64,000 nucleotides of DNA from Streptomyces verrucosisporus (lineage in GTDB: Bacteria; Actinomycetota; Actinomycetes; Streptomycetales; Streptomycetaceae). Where the stretch lies: contig NZ_JADEYH010000001.1 of the NCBI RefSeq assembly GCF_017114865.1, positions 372,001 through 436,000 of the forward strand. Direction: 5' to 3'. Shown one piece after another: positions 19,820-30,847 of the stretch. Below the pieces are notes generated by a model. The model saw only the letters and a program-made list of their open reading frames with translations, did no database searches and had not been told where the DNA came from. Positions within the stretch are counted from its first letter, which is position 1, and each line of letters opens with the position of its first letter. Both the position numbers and the translations under genes were made by a program.

Positions 19820-20551
19820 ATGAGCACCCACCGTCTCGAACTCCTCCCCGCCGTCGACGTCCGCGACGGACAGGCCGTCCGTCTCGTCCACGGCGAGTCC
19901 GGCACCGAGACCTCCTACGGCGACCCGCTGGAGGCCGCCCTGGCCTGGCAGCGGGCGGGAGCGCAGTGGCTGCATCTGGTGGACCTGGACGCCGCGTTCG
20001 GCACCGGCGACAACCGCGAGCGGATCGCCGAGGTCGTCCGCACCATGGACATCAGGGTCGAGCTCTCCGGCGGCATCCGCGACGACGCCTCCCTGGCCGC
20101 CGCGCTGGCCACCGGCTGCACCCGGGTGAACCTGGGCACCGCCGCGCTGGAGAGCCCCGAGTGGGTCGCCAAGGTGATCGCCGAGCACGGCGACCGGATC
20201 GCCGTCGGCCTCGACGTGCGCGGCACCACCCTGCGCGGGCGCGGCTGGACCCGTGACGGCGGCGACCTCTACGAGACGCTGGAGCGCCTGAACTCCGAGG
20301 GCTGCGCCCGCTACGTGGTCACCGACATCGCCAAGGACGGCACCCTCAAGGGCCCCAACCTCCAGCTGCTGAAGGACGTCTGCGCCGCCACCGACCGCCC
20401 GGTCGTCGCCTCCGGCGGCGTCTCCTCCCTCGACGACCTGCGTGCGATCGCCACCCTGGTACCCGAGGGGGTCGAAGGCGCCATCGTGGGCAAGGCCCTC
20501 TACGCCAAGGCGTTCACCCTGGAAGAGGCCCTGGAGGCAGTGTCCCGATGA
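19820..20551 (+). CDS. priA: Bifunctional PriA: HisA and TrpF isomerase
   Basis: 243 aa, (beta/alpha)8 barrel. In actinomycetes PriA carries out both the ProFAR isomerisation of histidine synthesis and the phosphoribosylanthranilate isomerisation of tryptophan synthesis. The general acid/base Asp residues are in [10 protein letters not shown] (D13) and [13 protein letters not shown]. The Arg of GQAVRLVHG, which helps recognise both substrates, and the loop GRGWTRDGG are present. The lack of any trpF in the neighbouring trp genes supports the dual role. It starts 48 bp after hisH; its stop overlaps the next start (ATGA). Confidence 0.95.
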   Translation: MSTHRLELLPAVDVRDGQAVRLVHGESGTETSYGDPLEAALAWQRAGAQWLHLVDLDAAFGTGDNRERIAEVVRTMDIRVELSGGIRDDASLAAALATGCTRVNLGTAALESPEWVAKVIAEHGDRIAVGLDVRGTTLRGRGWTRDGGDLYETLERLNSEGCARYVVTDIAKDGTLKGPNLQLLKDVCAATDRPVVASGGVSSLDDLRAIATLVPEGVEGAIVGKALYAKAFTLEEALEAVSR

Positions 20552-21009
20552 CGGAGTCCGCGGCGGTGGGGCGGCAGAGCGACGCAGACGGGGAGACGGA
20601 CGGGGACGGCCGGCGGCTCCGGCGAGTGCGCGGCGACAGCCCCTGGGAGGAGACCATCGGTTTCGCCCGGGCCGTCGAGATCGGCGACCGGATCCTCGTC
20701 GCGGGCACGATGCCCCTGGTCGACGGGGCGATCCAGGGCGAGGGCGACCCGTACGTCCAGGCCCGGACCGCCTTCGAGCGCGCAGTGGCGGCCCTGGAGC
20801 CGTTCGGCCTGGACGTCCGCTCCGTCGTCCGCACCCGCATGTACATAACCCACGCGCGCGACGTGGAGGAGGTGGGCCGCGCCCACCGCGAGGTCTTCGG
20901 CTCCGTCCGCCCCGTCGCGACGCTCGTGGTCGTCTCCGGCTTCGTCGACTCGCGCGTACTGGTCGAGGTGGAGATCGAAGCCTTCCGCACACCGAAGGAG
21001 CACCCTTAA
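20548..21009 (+). CDS. RidA (YjgF/UK114) family protein within the his operon
   Basis: 153 aa with a ~25-residue acidic, disordered N-terminal extension, then the RidA fold ([23 protein letters not shown]..), the conserved Arg in VVRTRMYIT and the C-terminal [10 protein letters not shown]. Canonical RidA enzymes deaminate reactive enamine/imine intermediates such as 2-aminoacrylate. The ATGA overlap with priA and immediate abutment to hisF (gap of 0) show it belongs to the operon. A protective role against PLP-enzyme by-products or phosphoribosylamine-type compounds is an inference. Confidence 0.88.
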   Translation: MTESAAVGRQSDADGETDGDGRRLRRVRGDSPWEETIGFARAVEIGDRILVAGTMPLVDGAIQGEGDPYVQARTAFERAVAALEPFGLDVRSVVRTRMYITHARDVEEVGRAHREVFGSVRPVATLVVVSGFVDSRVLVEVEIEAFRTPKEHP

Positions 21010-21780
21010 GTGTCCCTGGCCGTACGAGTCATCCCCTGCCTGGACGTGGACGGCGGCCGGGTCGTCAAGGGGGTCAACTTCCAGAACCTGCGCGACGCCG
21101 GCGACCCGGTCGAGATGGCCAAGGTGTACGACGCGGAGGGCGCCGACGAGCTGACCTTCCTCGACATCACCGCCTCCTCCGGCGACCGCGAGACCACCTA
21201 CGACGTGGTGCGCCGTACCGCCGAACAGGTCTTCATCCCGCTGACGGTGGGCGGCGGCGTACGCACCACCGAGGACGTGGACAAGCTGCTGCGCGCGGGC
21301 GCCGACAAGGTGGGTGTCAACACCGCCGCCATCGCCCGCCCGGAACTGATCCGGGAGATCGCCGAGCGCTTCGGCAGCCAGGTGCTGGTGCTGTCGGTGG
21401 ACGCCCGCCGCTGCCCGGAGGGGACGGTGACGCCGTCCGGCTTCGAGGTCACCACGCACGGAGGCCGGCGCGGCACCGGCATCGACGCGGTGGAATGGGC
21501 GCACCGGGCCGCCGAGCTGGGGGCCGGGGAGATCCTGCTCAACTCCATGGACGCCGACGGCACCAAGGACGGCTACGACATCGCCATGGTCGGTGCCGTC
21601 CGCAAGCACGTCACCATCCCCGTCATCGCCTCCGGCGGAGCGGGGAAGCTCGCCGACTTCGCCCCGGCGGTGGAGGCGGGCGCGGACGCGGTGCTGGCCG
21701 CGAGTGTCTTCCACTTCGGCGACCTGCGCATCGGGCAGGTCAAGAACGCCCTGCGCGAGGCCGGCCACCCGGTGCGCTGA
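21010..21780 (+). CDS. hisF: Imidazole glycerol phosphate synthase, cyclase subunit
   Basis: 256 aa, (beta/alpha)8 barrel that joins ammonia to PRFAR, giving IGP and AICAR. Catalytic Asp residues are in [14 protein letters not shown] and [13 protein letters not shown]; phosphate sites GGGVRT and ASGGAGK are intact. The GTG start follows directly on the stop of the RidA-like gene. The stop codon lies in the loop of a terminator hairpin, marking the end of the first his operon. Confidence 0.97.
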   Translation: MSLAVRVIPCLDVDGGRVVKGVNFQNLRDAGDPVEMAKVYDAEGADELTFLDITASSGDRETTYDVVRRTAEQVFIPLTVGGGVRTTEDVDKLLRAGADKVGVNTAAIARPELIREIAERFGSQVLVLSVDARRCPEGTVTPSGFEVTTHGGRRGTGIDAVEWAHRAAELGAGEILLNSMDADGTKDGYDIAMVGAVRKHVTIPVIASGGAGKLADFAPAVEAGADAVLAASVFHFGDLRIGQVKNALREAGHPVR

Positions 21781-21795
21781 CCGGCGCACCGGGTG
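21766..21795. terminator. Terminator overlapping the hisF stop codon
   Basis: A perfect 12-bp inverted repeat (21766-21777 with 21784-21795) has the TGA of hisF in its 6-nt loop. Convergent with the MBL-fold gene, so probably used from both sides. Confidence 0.7.
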
Positions 21796-21832
21796 ACCCG
21801 GGCGATCCGGGCGGCCCGCCGGACCGTCCGGG

Positions 21833-22551
21833 TCATACGCCGTCACCCGCGGCCCGTGCGGCCCTGCGCAGGGCCGCGCCCGCGTCCCGGGGGATCGGGT
21901 CGCCGTGCCCGAAGCAGGCGGTCTCCGTCTCCAGGGCGGCCAGCCGGCGGAACGACTCCATCGCGCGGGCACGGTCGAGGTTGAATACCCCCAGGATGGT
22001 GCGGCCCTCCACGTTCGCGATCGCGTCCCCCGTGAAGAGCACTCCGTGCGCGGGCAGATGGATCGCGATGCTGCCGTCGGTGTGACCGGGCGCGGCCACC
22101 ACCCGGGCCCCGCCGCCGAAGTCGACCACGTCGCCGTCGGCCAGTTCGCGGTCCACCCGGCACGGCGGGGCCGCGGGCAGCGGGGGCAGGTTCTCGTACA
22201 GCTCGCGCTCCCAGCCGGGCGCGTCGGTGAAGTCCGGCGGCGGACCGGGCGCATCGCCCCGGACGAACGGCGCGTCCAGCCGGTGCGCCATGACGGTCGC
22301 GCCGGTCAGCTCCGCGAGTTCGGCGGCGCCGCCGGCGTGGTCCTCGTGGAAGTGGGTCAGGACGATGCGGTCGACGTCCCCGGGCTCGTGACCCAGTTCC
22401 CGGACGGCCTCGGCGACGGCGGCCCGGAACCGGCGCTCCCGGCGTCCACCAGGGTCAGCGAACCGGGGTCGCGCCACAGATACGCCTGGCCGACGGCGAA
22501 GGCGAGCATGTGCAGACCGGGCAGTACTCGGATGGTCTCCATGACGTGCAT
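21833..22551 (-). pseudogene. MBL-fold metallo-hydrolase with a single-base frameshift
   Basis: Two frames must be joined to give one protein of about 239 aa. The N-terminal frame (start at 22551, MHVMETIRVLPGLHM..) gives the first beta-strands up to LTLVDAGSAGS, then continues as nonsense. The second frame gives the rest: RAAVAEAVRELGHEP, the Zn motif THFHEDHAGG, later PGHTDGSIAIHLP, LFTGDAI and FGHGDP. Adding one G/C in the run near 22425-22430 restores a continuous metallo-beta-lactamase-fold hydrolase. All downstream metal ligands are intact, so this may be a sequencing error and not a decayed gene. Relatives hydrolyse thioesters, lactones or similar; substrate unknown. Confidence 0.8.
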
Positions 22552-22659
22552 CCGAACACGTAGACCGCCACCGCGCCGTGCCGTTCGCCGTCGGCTTGAA
22601 CGGATGAGAGCCTTCCAGGGCCCTCCAGGGTCTCCAGGCGTTCCAGGGTGGCCAGGACC

Positions 22660-23292
22660 TCAGAGGCCGAGCTTCGCCTCCCGGACGCGCGCCACGGACT
22701 TCTCGTCGCCCTCCAGCTCCACCCGTGCCGAGTCCTGCCGGCCGGAGACGAAGAGGAGCAGCTCACCGGGCTCGCCGGTGACGGTGACCACGGGGGTGCC
22801 CTTGCGGGCCACCGCCACCTGGCCGTTGGGGCGGCGCAGCACCAGACCGACAGGGCACCGGCGGCCGTAGGCGCGGGCGGTGGTCTCCAGCCGCCGCCAC
22901 AGGGCGTCGGCGAGGACCGGGTCGACCTCGCGCGGTGTCCACTCCGGCCGGGCCCGCCGGACGTCCTCGCCGTGGACGAAGAACTCCACGGTGTTGGCCG
23001 CCTCGTCGACCTGCTTGAGGGAGAAGGGCGACATCTTCGGCGGCCCGGTGCGGATGAGCTGGATCAGCTCCTCGTACGGCTTGGCCGCGAACTCCTGCTG
23101 TACCCGCTCCAGCCGGGGTTGCAGCGCCTTGACGAGTATTCCGCCGGCGGCGTCCGCGCGGCGCTCGCGCACCACGACGTGGGCCGCCAGCTCCCTGGTC
23201 CGCCACCCTTCGCACAGGGTGGGCGCCTCGGGGCCGTAGGTCTCCAACAGATCGGCGAGCAGAAGGCGTTCGCGCCGGGCGTGGGTCGACAT
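22660..23292 (-). CDS. TIGR03085 family metal-binding protein (maleylpyruvate isomerase-like fold)
   Basis: 210 aa. The N-terminal half has the DinB/mycothiol-dependent maleylpyruvate isomerase four-helix fold: [19 protein letters not shown] and, later, the ligand motif [15 protein letters not shown]. The TIGR03085 group is confined to actinobacteria, the phylum that makes mycothiol. The C-terminal half is a beta-rich domain ([37 protein letters not shown]) shared with related sterol-carrier-like tails. Probable metal- and perhaps mycothiol-dependent enzyme; substrate not known. Lies between the two his segments on the opposite strand. Confidence 0.85.
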   Translation of the reverse strand: MSTHARRERLLLADLLETYGPEAPTLCEGWRTRELAAHVVVRERRADAAGGILVKALQPRLERVQQEFAAKPYEELIQLIRTGPPKMSPFSLKQVDEAANTVEFFVHGEDVRRARPEWTPREVDPVLADALWRRLETTARAYGRRCPVGLVLRRPNGQVAVARKGTPVVTVTGEPGELLLFVSGRQDSARVELEGDEKSVARVREAKLGL

Positions 23293-23343
23293 ACGGCCAC
23301 CCTACGACCGTGTGCCGACCCATGCCACGCACCGCGCCCGGGG

Positions 23344-24186
23344 TCAGCCCGGCAGTGGCGCGTCCAGCTCCGGGCCGTCCACCTTGTTGCTGAGCGTCAG
23401 GGAGCAGGTGACCTGGTCCTCACCGCGGTTGTACGTCAGCAGCGTCGGATAGATGGCGTAGTAGTAGTAGGTCCTGTCCTGCGGCATCCGGGCCAGCCGC
23501 TTCTCCACGTCCGCCTTGCACAGCGACATGACCTCCTTCTGCAGCTCCGCCTGGGTGTCGAAGTCGCCGGTGATCGTCTCGTTGGCTATCACCTCGCCGT
23601 CGTGGGGCCCGTCGCAGGGCCGCTCCTCGACCCCGGTGACATCGCTGCTCAGCGCCGGGTGGTCGAAACAGGTGCCCGGGTCGAGCACCACGTACAGCAC
23701 GAGGTCGCTGGGCATCGCCGTCACGTCGGGCGTGGGCGCTTCCGCGGACGGCTCCCGCGCCGGCTCGTCGCTCGCCTCGGAGGTGGGGGAGGGCTCGGCG
23801 GAGGCGCTGGGCGTGCCGCTCGACTCCGCCCGCTTCTCGCCGCTCCCGCCGTCGGCGGCCATCAGCACGCCCCCGACGATCAGCCCGGCGACGAGCACCG
23901 CGGCGATGATGATCGCGGCGACCTTCCCGCCGCTGCCCCCGCCGCCTCCGCCCGGCGGGGGAGGGTAGGGGCCGGGCGCGCCGGGACCGCCGGGCGTGCC
24001 CGGATAGCCGTAGCCGCCGGGCCCTCCCGGGGCTCCGGGCGGTCCGGGAGGCCCTCCCGGAACCGGGTAGCCGTAACCGCCCGCGGGTGGGCCGGGCCGC
24101 TCGGGCGGACCGAAGCCCTGCGGCGGACCGAAACCGCCGCCTGGACCGGGATTGTGCGCGCCGCCACGCGGCGGTGGATAGCTCAT
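23344..24186 (-). CDS. Pro/Gly-rich single-pass membrane protein with a septum-formation-like domain
   Basis: 280 aa. Residues 1-88 are a Pro/Gly/Tyr-rich cytoplasmic region with GYGYP repeats. One transmembrane helix follows ([21 protein letters not shown]), then a Ser/Glu/Pro linker. The extracytoplasmic domain has paired Cys residues ([26 protein letters not shown].., later MSLCKAD and VTCSLTLS) that resemble the actinobacterial septum-formation domain (CFD..V.C..PHD.EV). The ATG at 24186 gives the usual MSYPPP start. Probable cell-envelope role; the specific function is not known. Confidence 0.75.
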   Translation of the reverse strand: MSYPPPRGGAHNPGPGGGFGPPQGFGPPERPGPPAGGYGYPVPGGPPGPPGAPGGPGGYGYPGTPGGPGAPGPYPPPPGGGGGGSGGKVAAIIIAAVLVAGLIVGGVLMAADGGSGEKRAESSGTPSASAEPSPTSEASDEPAREPSAEAPTPDVTAMPSDLVLYVVLDPGTCFDHPALSSDVTGVEERPCDGPHDGEVIANETITGDFDTQAELQKEVMSLCKADVEKRLARMPQDRTYYYYAIYPTLLTYNRGEDQVTCSLTLSNKVDGPELDAPLPG

Positions 24187-24345
24187 GGCGGAAGGATGCC
24201 GTACCACACGGACATGCCAAGTCCCGGGTGCGTCACAACACTGCCACAGGGCCGTGCGGCCCGCGGCGCGCACTCGCGGGCCGTGCCCGTCCCGGTCCTC
24301 GGGCGGGGTTCGCGGCGGGCGCCGCGGCGGCGGCACAATGACCCC

Positions 24346-24729
24346 ATGCCCCGATCCCCACTCGACCCCGCCGTCGCCGCCCGCCTCAAGCGCAACGCCG
24401 ACGGCCTGGTGCCCGCCATCGCCCAGCAGTACGACACCGGTGAGGTGCTGATGCTCGGCTGGATGGACGACGAGGCCCTGCACCGCACCCTCACCACCGG
24501 CCGCTGCACCTACTGGAGCCGCAGCCGCGGCGAGTACTGGGTCAAGGGCGACACCTCCGGACACGTCCAGCACGTGAAGTCCGTGGCCCTGGACTGCGAC
24601 GGAGACACCGTGCTGGTGAGGGTCGACCAGGTGGGCGCCGCCTGCCACACCGGGGACCGCACCTGCTTCGACGCCGGTGAGCTGCCGCTGAGCGGCCCCG
24701 ATGCGGCACGGGAGGGGAGCCCGGCATGA
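24346..24729 (+). CDS. hisI: Phosphoribosyl-AMP cyclohydrolase
   Basis: 127 aa, monofunctional cyclohydrolase of histidine synthesis (hisE is not fused and not in the window). The Mg/Zn site is visible: [13 protein letters not shown] with the Asp-rich loop, and the paired Cys in [26 protein letters not shown] and [15 protein letters not shown] are hallmark segments. ATG 24346 has no ribosome site; a CACAAT hexamer 6 nt upstream suggests a leaderless mRNA starting the hisI-trp transcript. The stop overlaps trpE (ATGA), directly coupling histidine and tryptophan synthesis. Confidence 0.96.
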   Translation: MPRSPLDPAVAARLKRNADGLVPAIAQQYDTGEVLMLGWMDDEALHRTLTTGRCTYWSRSRGEYWVKGDTSGHVQHVKSVALDCDGDTVLVRVDQVGAACHTGDRTCFDAGELPLSGPDAAREGSPA

Positions 24730-26273
24730 CCGCCCAGGCCACTTCCCGGACCACCTCCCACGGCACCTGCCCGGACCTGGAGACCTTCCGCACGCTGGCC
24801 AAGGACCGCCGCGTCATCCCGGTCACCCGGCGCCTGCTGGCCGACGGCGACACCCCCATCGCCCTGTACCGCAAACTCGCCGCCGAGCGCCCCGGCACCT
24901 TCCTGCTGGAGTCGGCCGAGAACGGCCGCACCTGGTCGCGCTACTCCTTCGTCGGCGTGCGCACCTCCGCCACTCTCACCGTGCGCGACGGGCGGGCCCA
25001 CTGGCTGGGCGCCCCGCCGGTCGGCGTCCCCGCCGACGGGGATCCGCTGGACGTCCTGCGCGCCACCGTCGAGGCCCTGCACACCCCCCGCGACCTGCAC
25101 CGCGACGCCGACCTGCCGCCCTTCACCGGCGGCATGGTCGGCTACCTGGGCTACGACGTCGTGCGGCGCCTGGAGCGCATCGGCGACAGCACCCGCGACG
25201 ACCTGGGGCTGCCCGAGCTGACCATGATGCTCACCTCCGACCTCGCGGTCCTCGACCACCGTGACGGCACGGTGCTGCTGATCGCCAACGCCATCAACCA
25301 CAACGACCGCGACACCGGAGTGGACGAGGCCCACGCCGACGCCGTGCGCCGCCTGGACGCCATGGCCGCCGACCTGGCCCGGCCCGCACCCGCCATGGCC
25401 GCCCCGCTGCCGGCGCCGGAGCTGCCCGAGTACACGGCCCTGTGGGGCGGGGCGGCCTACCGGGAGGCCGTGGAGGAGATCAAGGAGCGCATCCGCGCGG
25501 GCGAGGCGTTCCAGGTGGTGCCCTCGCAGCGCTTCCAGGCGCCCTGCCCGGCGAGCGCGCTGGACGTCTACCGCGTGCTGCGCGCCACCAACCCCAGCCC
25601 GTACATGTACCTGCTGCGCCTGGACGGCTTCGATGTCGTCGGCTCCAGTCCCGAGGCCCTGGTGAAGGTCGAGGACGGGCACGCGATGATGCACCCCATC
25701 GCCGGTACCCGCCCGCGCGGGGCGACCTTGCAGGAGGACGCGGCCCTGGCCGAGGAGCTGCTGGCCGACTCCAAGGAGCGCGCCGAGCACCTGATGCTCG
25801 TCGACCTGGGCCGCAACGACCTGGGCCGGGTCTGCGAGCCCGGCAGCGTCGAGGTCGTGGACTTCATGTCCGTCGAGCGCTACAGCCATGTGATGCACAT
25901 CGTCTCCACGGTCACCGGGCGGCTGGCCAAGGGGCGTACCGCCTTCGACGCGCTCACCGCCTGCTTCCCGGCCGGCACCCTCTCCGGCGCGCCCAAACCG
26001 CGCGCGATGCAGATCATCGAGGAGCTGGAGCCGACCCGGCGCGGCCTGTACGGCGGCTGCGTGGGCTATCTGGACTTCGCCGGCGACGCCGACACCGCCA
26101 TCGCCATCCGCACCGCGCTGCTGCGCGACGGGACGGCGTACGTCCAGGCGGGCGCCGGGGTGGTGGCCGACTCCGACCCCGCGGCGGAGGACACCGAGTG
26201 CCGCAACAAGGCCGCGGCGGTGCTCAGGGCGGTGCACACCGCCGGACGGCTCGGCGGTAGCGTGGTGGAGTGA
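24726..26273 (+). CDS. trpE: Anthranilate synthase component I
   Basis: 515 aa, the chorismate-binding subunit without a fused glutaminase, so a separate TrpG is needed from elsewhere. The Trp feedback-binding motif LLES is at residues 60-63 ([11 protein letters not shown]), followed by [10 protein letters not shown]. The catalytic C-terminal half has [47 protein letters not shown] and [20 protein letters not shown]. Its ATG overlaps hisI, and its stop overlaps the next gene (GTGA). No leader-peptide attenuator is seen before it because it follows hisI directly. Confidence 0.96.
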   Translation: MTAQATSRTTSHGTCPDLETFRTLAKDRRVIPVTRRLLADGDTPIALYRKLAAERPGTFLLESAENGRTWSRYSFVGVRTSATLTVRDGRAHWLGAPPVGVPADGDPLDVLRATVEALHTPRDLHRDADLPPFTGGMVGYLGYDVVRRLERIGDSTRDDLGLPELTMMLTSDLAVLDHRDGTVLLIANAINHNDRDTGVDEAHADAVRRLDAMAADLARPAPAMAAPLPAPELPEYTALWGGAAYREAVEEIKERIRAGEAFQVVPSQRFQAPCPASALDVYRVLRATNPSPYMYLLRLDGFDVVGSSPEALVKVEDGHAMMHPIAGTRPRGATLQEDAALAEELLADSKERAEHLMLVDLGRNDLGRVCEPGSVEVVDFMSVERYSHVMHIVSTVTGRLAKGRTAFDALTACFPAGTLSGAPKPRAMQIIEELEPTRRGLYGGCVGYLDFAGDADTAIAIRTALLRDGTAYVQAGAGVVADSDPAAEDTECRNKAAAVLRAVHTAGRLGGSVVE

Positions 26274-26938
26274 TTTCCCCGCACACGCCCCCTTCCTCCC
26301 CCGGACCCGCCCCCCGTTCCGGAACCTCCCCGGGCGCGCGGCGAGCGCTGGGCGCCGCGCTGACCGCCGGCGCGCTGGGCGCCGCCGCGGTGCTCGTGGC
26401 CGCCGGGCGGGTCTGGGGCGAGGGCACCGCCGTCCTGGCCCGCGGTGAGGTGCCCGTCCGGGTCGAGGGCGGTGAGGTGACCGGGCTGCCCAGCGCCCTG
26501 GCGCTGGTCGGCCTCGCCGCGCTGGTCGCCGTCTTCGCCGTACGCCGCACCGGCCGCGCGCTGGTCGCCGCGCTGCTGGCGCTGTGCGGCGCGGGCACCG
26601 TCGCCGCCGCCCTCCTGGGCGCGGGCGACCGGAGCGCACTGGAGGCGAGGGCGGCCGAGGCCAGCGGGCTGACCCGCGGCACGGTCGAGGCCGTCTCCTT
26701 CGGCCCGTGGCCCTACGTCGCCGCCCTGGGCGGCGCCGGTCTGCTGGCCGCCGGTCTGCTGGCCCTGCGCCACGGGAGCCGCTGGCCCGCGATGTCGGGC
26801 CGGCACGAGCGCGCGGGCGGCGCCGGAACGGCGGCGAGCCGCCGGGCGGCTGCCGATCCGGACCGCCCCGAGGAGCTGTGGAAGGCCCTGGACCGGGGGG
26901 AGGACCCCACCACCGGGAGCGGCGGAAACCGGTCCTGA
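26270..26938 (+). CDS. TIGR02234 (Trp-operon-associated) membrane protein
   Basis: 222 aa. After a Pro/Ser-rich N-terminus come four hydrophobic helices ([75 protein letters not shown]). The extracytoplasmic loop [16 protein letters not shown] and the C-terminal [18 protein letters not shown] are typical of the TIGR02234/Trp_oprn_chp family found next to trpE in actinobacteria. It is translationally coupled to trpE (GTGA). Function is not established; a role in the uptake or sensing of tryptophan-related compounds has not been shown. Confidence 0.88.
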   Translation: MISPHTPPSSPGPAPRSGTSPGARRALGAALTAGALGAAAVLVAAGRVWGEGTAVLARGEVPVRVEGGEVTGLPSALALVGLAALVAVFAVRRTGRALVAALLALCGAGTVAAALLGAGDRSALEARAAEASGLTRGTVEAVSFGPWPYVAALGGAGLLAAGLLALRHGSRWPAMSGRHERAGGAGTAASRRAAADPDRPEELWKALDRGEDPTTGSGGNRS

Positions 26939-26985
26939 CACAATGGCTGGTGAGCGAGCCAGATCGGACCTACGAGGAGCACTCA

Positions 26986-27228
26986 ATGGCGGGCAACAAC
27001 CACGGACACACCCCTGCCGCCTGGACCGGCGTCACCATCGCGTTCATCGGCTTCTGCATCGCCTCGGTCTTCACCGTGCTGGCCGAGCCGGTGTGGTTCT
27101 GGGTCGGTGTGGTCATCACCCTCCTCGGCGGCGTCGCGGGCCTGGTCATGCGCTCGATGGGCATGGGCCAGCCGGAGGAGTCCCACGGCCGCCGCCTGGA
27201 CCAGTCCAAGGAGCGGGTGGAAGCCTGA
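26986..27228 (+). CDS. HGxxPAAW family small membrane protein
   Basis: 80 aa. The defining motif is near the N-terminus (HGHTPAAW), followed by two transmembrane helices (VTIAFIGFCIASVFTVL; FWVGVVITLLGGVAGLVM) and a charged tail. GAGGAG lies about 6-11 nt before the ATG. A CACAATGG element at about 26939 could be an internal -10. The family is a regular member of actinobacterial trp clusters; function unknown. Confidence 0.85.
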   Translation: MAGNNHGHTPAAWTGVTIAFIGFCIASVFTVLAEPVWFWVGVVITLLGGVAGLVMRSMGMGQPEESHGRRLDQSKERVEA

Positions 27229-27255
27229 CGGGGCCGCCCCGGGCGGCTCACCCCG

Positions 27256-27283
27256 GCGCGGTGCCGGCCGGGCGGCACCGCGC
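27256..27283 (+). terminator. Hairpin between HGxxPAAW gene and trpC
   Basis: A 10-bp inverted repeat (27256-27265 with 27274-27283) lies 28 nt after the stop. The remaining 180 bp before trpC would hold a separate trpC promoter; no clear hexamers were identified. Confidence 0.55.
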
Positions 27284-27465
27284 TCCCTCCGTGTCCGGCC
27301 GCTCCGTGCGGCGGCACGGCCGCACCGCCCGGTATGTGGGACCAGACCGCCCGGATGCGGGTTCCGCGCCCCGGGCCGGATACCATCGCAGTGCGTGACC
27401 GTGTGTCCGGACAAGCCCCGCGCCCGCCGCAGGGGCCCGAGCCAGCCAGGAAGGGGGCCGCTCGC

Positions 27466-28272
27466 GTGAGTGTGCTCGACGAGATCATCGACGGGGTCCG
27501 CGCCGACCTCGCCGAGCGGCAGGCGCGTGTGGGCCTCGACGAGCTCAAGGAGCGCGCGGCCCGTGCGCCGCGCCCGCGCGACGGCGTGGCGGCCCTCAAG
27601 GGCGAGGGCGTCAAGGTCATCTGCGAGGTCAAGCGCTCCAGTCCCTCCAAGGGGGCGCTGGCGGCCATCGCGGACCCGGCCGCCCTGGCCGCCGACTACG
27701 AGGCGGGCGGCGCCGCGGTCATCTCGGTGCTGACCGAGCAGCGGCGCTTCGGGGGATCGCTGGCCGATCTGGAGGCGGTGCGCGGACGGGTGGACGTCCC
27801 CGTGCTGCGCAAGGACTTCATCGTCACCTCCTACCAGCTGTGGGAGGCCCGGGCCCACGGCGCCGACCTCGTCCTGCTGATCGTCGCCGCCCTCGACCAG
27901 GACGCGCTGGTGTCGCTGGTGGAGCGTGCCGAGTCCATCGGGCTGACCCCGCTGGTCGAGGTGCACGACGAGGAGGAGGTCGAGCGCGCGGTGGACGCCG
28001 GGGCCAAGGTCATCGGCGTGAACGCGCGAAACCTCAAGACCCTGGAGGTCGACCGCGGCACCTTCGCCCGGGTCGCCCCCGAGGTCCCCGAGGGCGTGGT
28101 GAGGGTCGCCGAGTCGGGCGTACGCGGCCCGCACGACCTGATCGCCTACGCCAACGAGGGCGCCGACGCGGTGCTCGTCGGCGAGTCCCTGGTCACGGGG
28201 AAGGACCCGAGGGCTGCCGTGGCCGACCTGGTCGCCGCCGGCGCCCACCCCGCCCTGCGGCACGGGAACTGA
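27466..28272 (+). CDS. trpC: Indole-3-glycerol phosphate synthase
   Basis: 268 aa, monofunctional IGPS barrel with no TrpF domain fused. Catalytic segments: [11 protein letters not shown] (Glu54, Lys56, Lys62), [31 protein letters not shown] and AESGVRG. GTG 27466 is chosen because an AAGGGGG ribosome site lies about 8 nt upstream and the protein begins [12 protein letters not shown], as in relatives; the frame is open further upstream only as low-complexity sequence. It starts the trpC-M-B-A group. Confidence 0.96.
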   Translation: MSVLDEIIDGVRADLAERQARVGLDELKERAARAPRPRDGVAALKGEGVKVICEVKRSSPSKGALAAIADPAALAADYEAGGAAVISVLTEQRRFGGSLADLEAVRGRVDVPVLRKDFIVTSYQLWEARAHGADLVLLIVAALDQDALVSLVERAESIGLTPLVEVHDEEEVERAVDAGAKVIGVNARNLKTLEVDRGTFARVAPEVPEGVVRVAESGVRGPHDLIAYANEGADAVLVGESLVTGKDPRAAVADLVAAGAHPALRHGN

Positions 28273-28288
28273 GGCGGGAACGACCGCG

Positions 28289-28441
28289 ATGGCCCTGTCC
28301 GCCCGCCTCGCCCCCGGCTGCCGCCCCCGCGGCTGCCGCGCGCCCGCGCGCCGGGTGCTGGGGCGGCGTGTGCGCTACCACATCGGCTGCGAGCCGGGGC
28401 AGGTCAACGGCAGGCGATGGCCTGAGCGGGCCGGGCGCTGA
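28289..28441 (+). CDS. trpM: TrpM-like small basic protein between trpC and trpB
   Basis: A 50-aa gene starting at ATG 28289. The sequence is Arg/Cys-rich ([18 protein letters not shown], then [19 protein letters not shown]) and matches my recollection of TrpM, the small tryptophan-biosynthesis modulator encoded between trpC and trpB in Streptomyces. It starts 16 bp after the trpC stop. The G-Q-V-N-G-x-R-W ending and the C-R-P-R-G-C-R core are the features I rely on. TrpM has been reported to affect tryptophan synthesis and development in S. coelicolor. The start context is weak, so the exact N-terminus is uncertain. Confidence 0.75.
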   Translation: MALSARLAPGCRPRGCRAPARRVLGRRVRYHIGCEPGQVNGRRWPERAGR

Positions 28442-28473
28442 ACGGCGCACCCCGCCCCGGCCGTACCGCCGGG

Positions 28474-28501
28474 CCGCCGACGGCCCGCGGGCCGTCGGCG
28501 G
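28474..28501 (+). terminator. GC-rich palindromic hairpin between trpM and trpB
   Basis: A perfect 28-bp palindrome (arms 28474-28487 and 28488-28501) stands in the 218-bp gap between trpM and trpB. It could end a trpC-trpM transcript or act as an attenuating or processing hairpin ahead of trpBA. No leader peptide with tandem Trp codons was found next to it. Confidence 0.5.
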
Positions 28502-28659
28502 GCTCCCGCGCGGGCCCTACCACCGGCCGCGCACCCCGCCCGGCCGCACCGCCGCACCCGCTCTTCCGGGCTCTTGCCGTCTCCGTCGGGCCGGTGCGGC
28601 ACACCGCCTCACGTGACCACCCCTTTCTGGGGCATGCGCCCCGACAAGGAGCATGTCGG

Positions 28660-29909
<1,250 letters not shown>

Positions 29910-29910
<1 letters not shown>

Positions 29911-30728
29911 TGGCGGGCCGTGCGGAACTGCTGGGACGCGTCCTGGCGGAGGCGAAGGACGAGGGGCGGGCCGCCCTGGTGGGCTACCTGCCCGCGGGCT
30001 TCCCCACCGCTGACGGCGGCATCGCCGCCTGCACCGCCCTGCTGGAGGGCGGCTGCGACATCGTCGAGGTCGGACTGCCGCACAGCGACCCGGTGCTGGA
30101 CGGGCCGGTCATCCAGACCGCCGACGACATCGCCCTGCGCGGCGGGGTGCGCATCGCGGACGTGCTGCGCACCGTGCGCGAGACGCACGCCGCCACCGGC
30201 GCGCCGGTGCTGTGCATGACGTACTGGAACCCCGTCGACCGCTACGGCGCCGAGCGGTTCGCCGCCGAGCTGGCCGAGGCGGGCGGTGCCGGCTGCATCC
30301 TGCCCGACCTGCCGGTCGAGGAGTCCGAGGTGTGGCGCAAGGCCGCCGAGCAGCACGGTCTGGCGACCGTCTTCGTGGTCGCCCCCAGCAGCCGCGACGA
30401 GCGGCTGGCGAGGATCACCGAGGCCGGCAGCGGCTTCGTCTACGCCGCCTCCCTGATGGGCGTCACCGGCACCCGCGAGTCGGTGGGGCAGGAGGCACAG
30501 GAACTGGTGCGCCGTACCCGCGCCACCACCGACCTGCCGGTCTGCGTCGGACTGGGCGTCTCGAACGCGCGGCAGGCCGCGGAGGTGGCCGCCTTCGCGG
30601 ACGGCGTCATCGTCGGCTCGGCCTTCGTCAAGCGGCTGCTGGACCACGAGGGCGACCCGGAGGCCGGCCTGGCCGCGGTCCGCGAACTCGCCGGAGAGCT
30701 GGCCGAGGGCGTACGGCGCCGCGGCTGA
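29910..30728 (+). CDS. trpA: Tryptophan synthase alpha chain
   Basis: 272 aa. Cleaves indole-3-glycerol phosphate; indole is channelled to TrpB. Catalytic Glu and Asp are in DIVEVGLPHSDPVLDGPVIQ, with ASLMGVTGTR and VGLGVSNARQ forming the phosphate site. ATG 29910 (TGATG overlap with trpB) sits 7 nt after AAGGGGG; a GTG at 29907 directly before it is the alternative. Ends the trp group with a strong terminator. Confidence 0.96.
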
Positions 30729-30755
30729 GCGGGGCCCGGGGCGAAGGCGCGAGAA

Positions 30756-30800
30756 CGGGCCCGGGGGCGTACGGCGGACGGCCGTGCGCCCCCGGGCCCG
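30756..30800. terminator. Bidirectional terminator after trpA
   Basis: A 20-bp stem (30756-30775 with 30781-30800, one G-U pair, 5-nt loop) lies between convergent trpA and the leftward symporter gene. Confidence 0.75.
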
Positions 30801-30847
30801 CGCATATCCCGGGCGCTCGCGTACCCCCTCGGGAGACCGTGCGCCCG

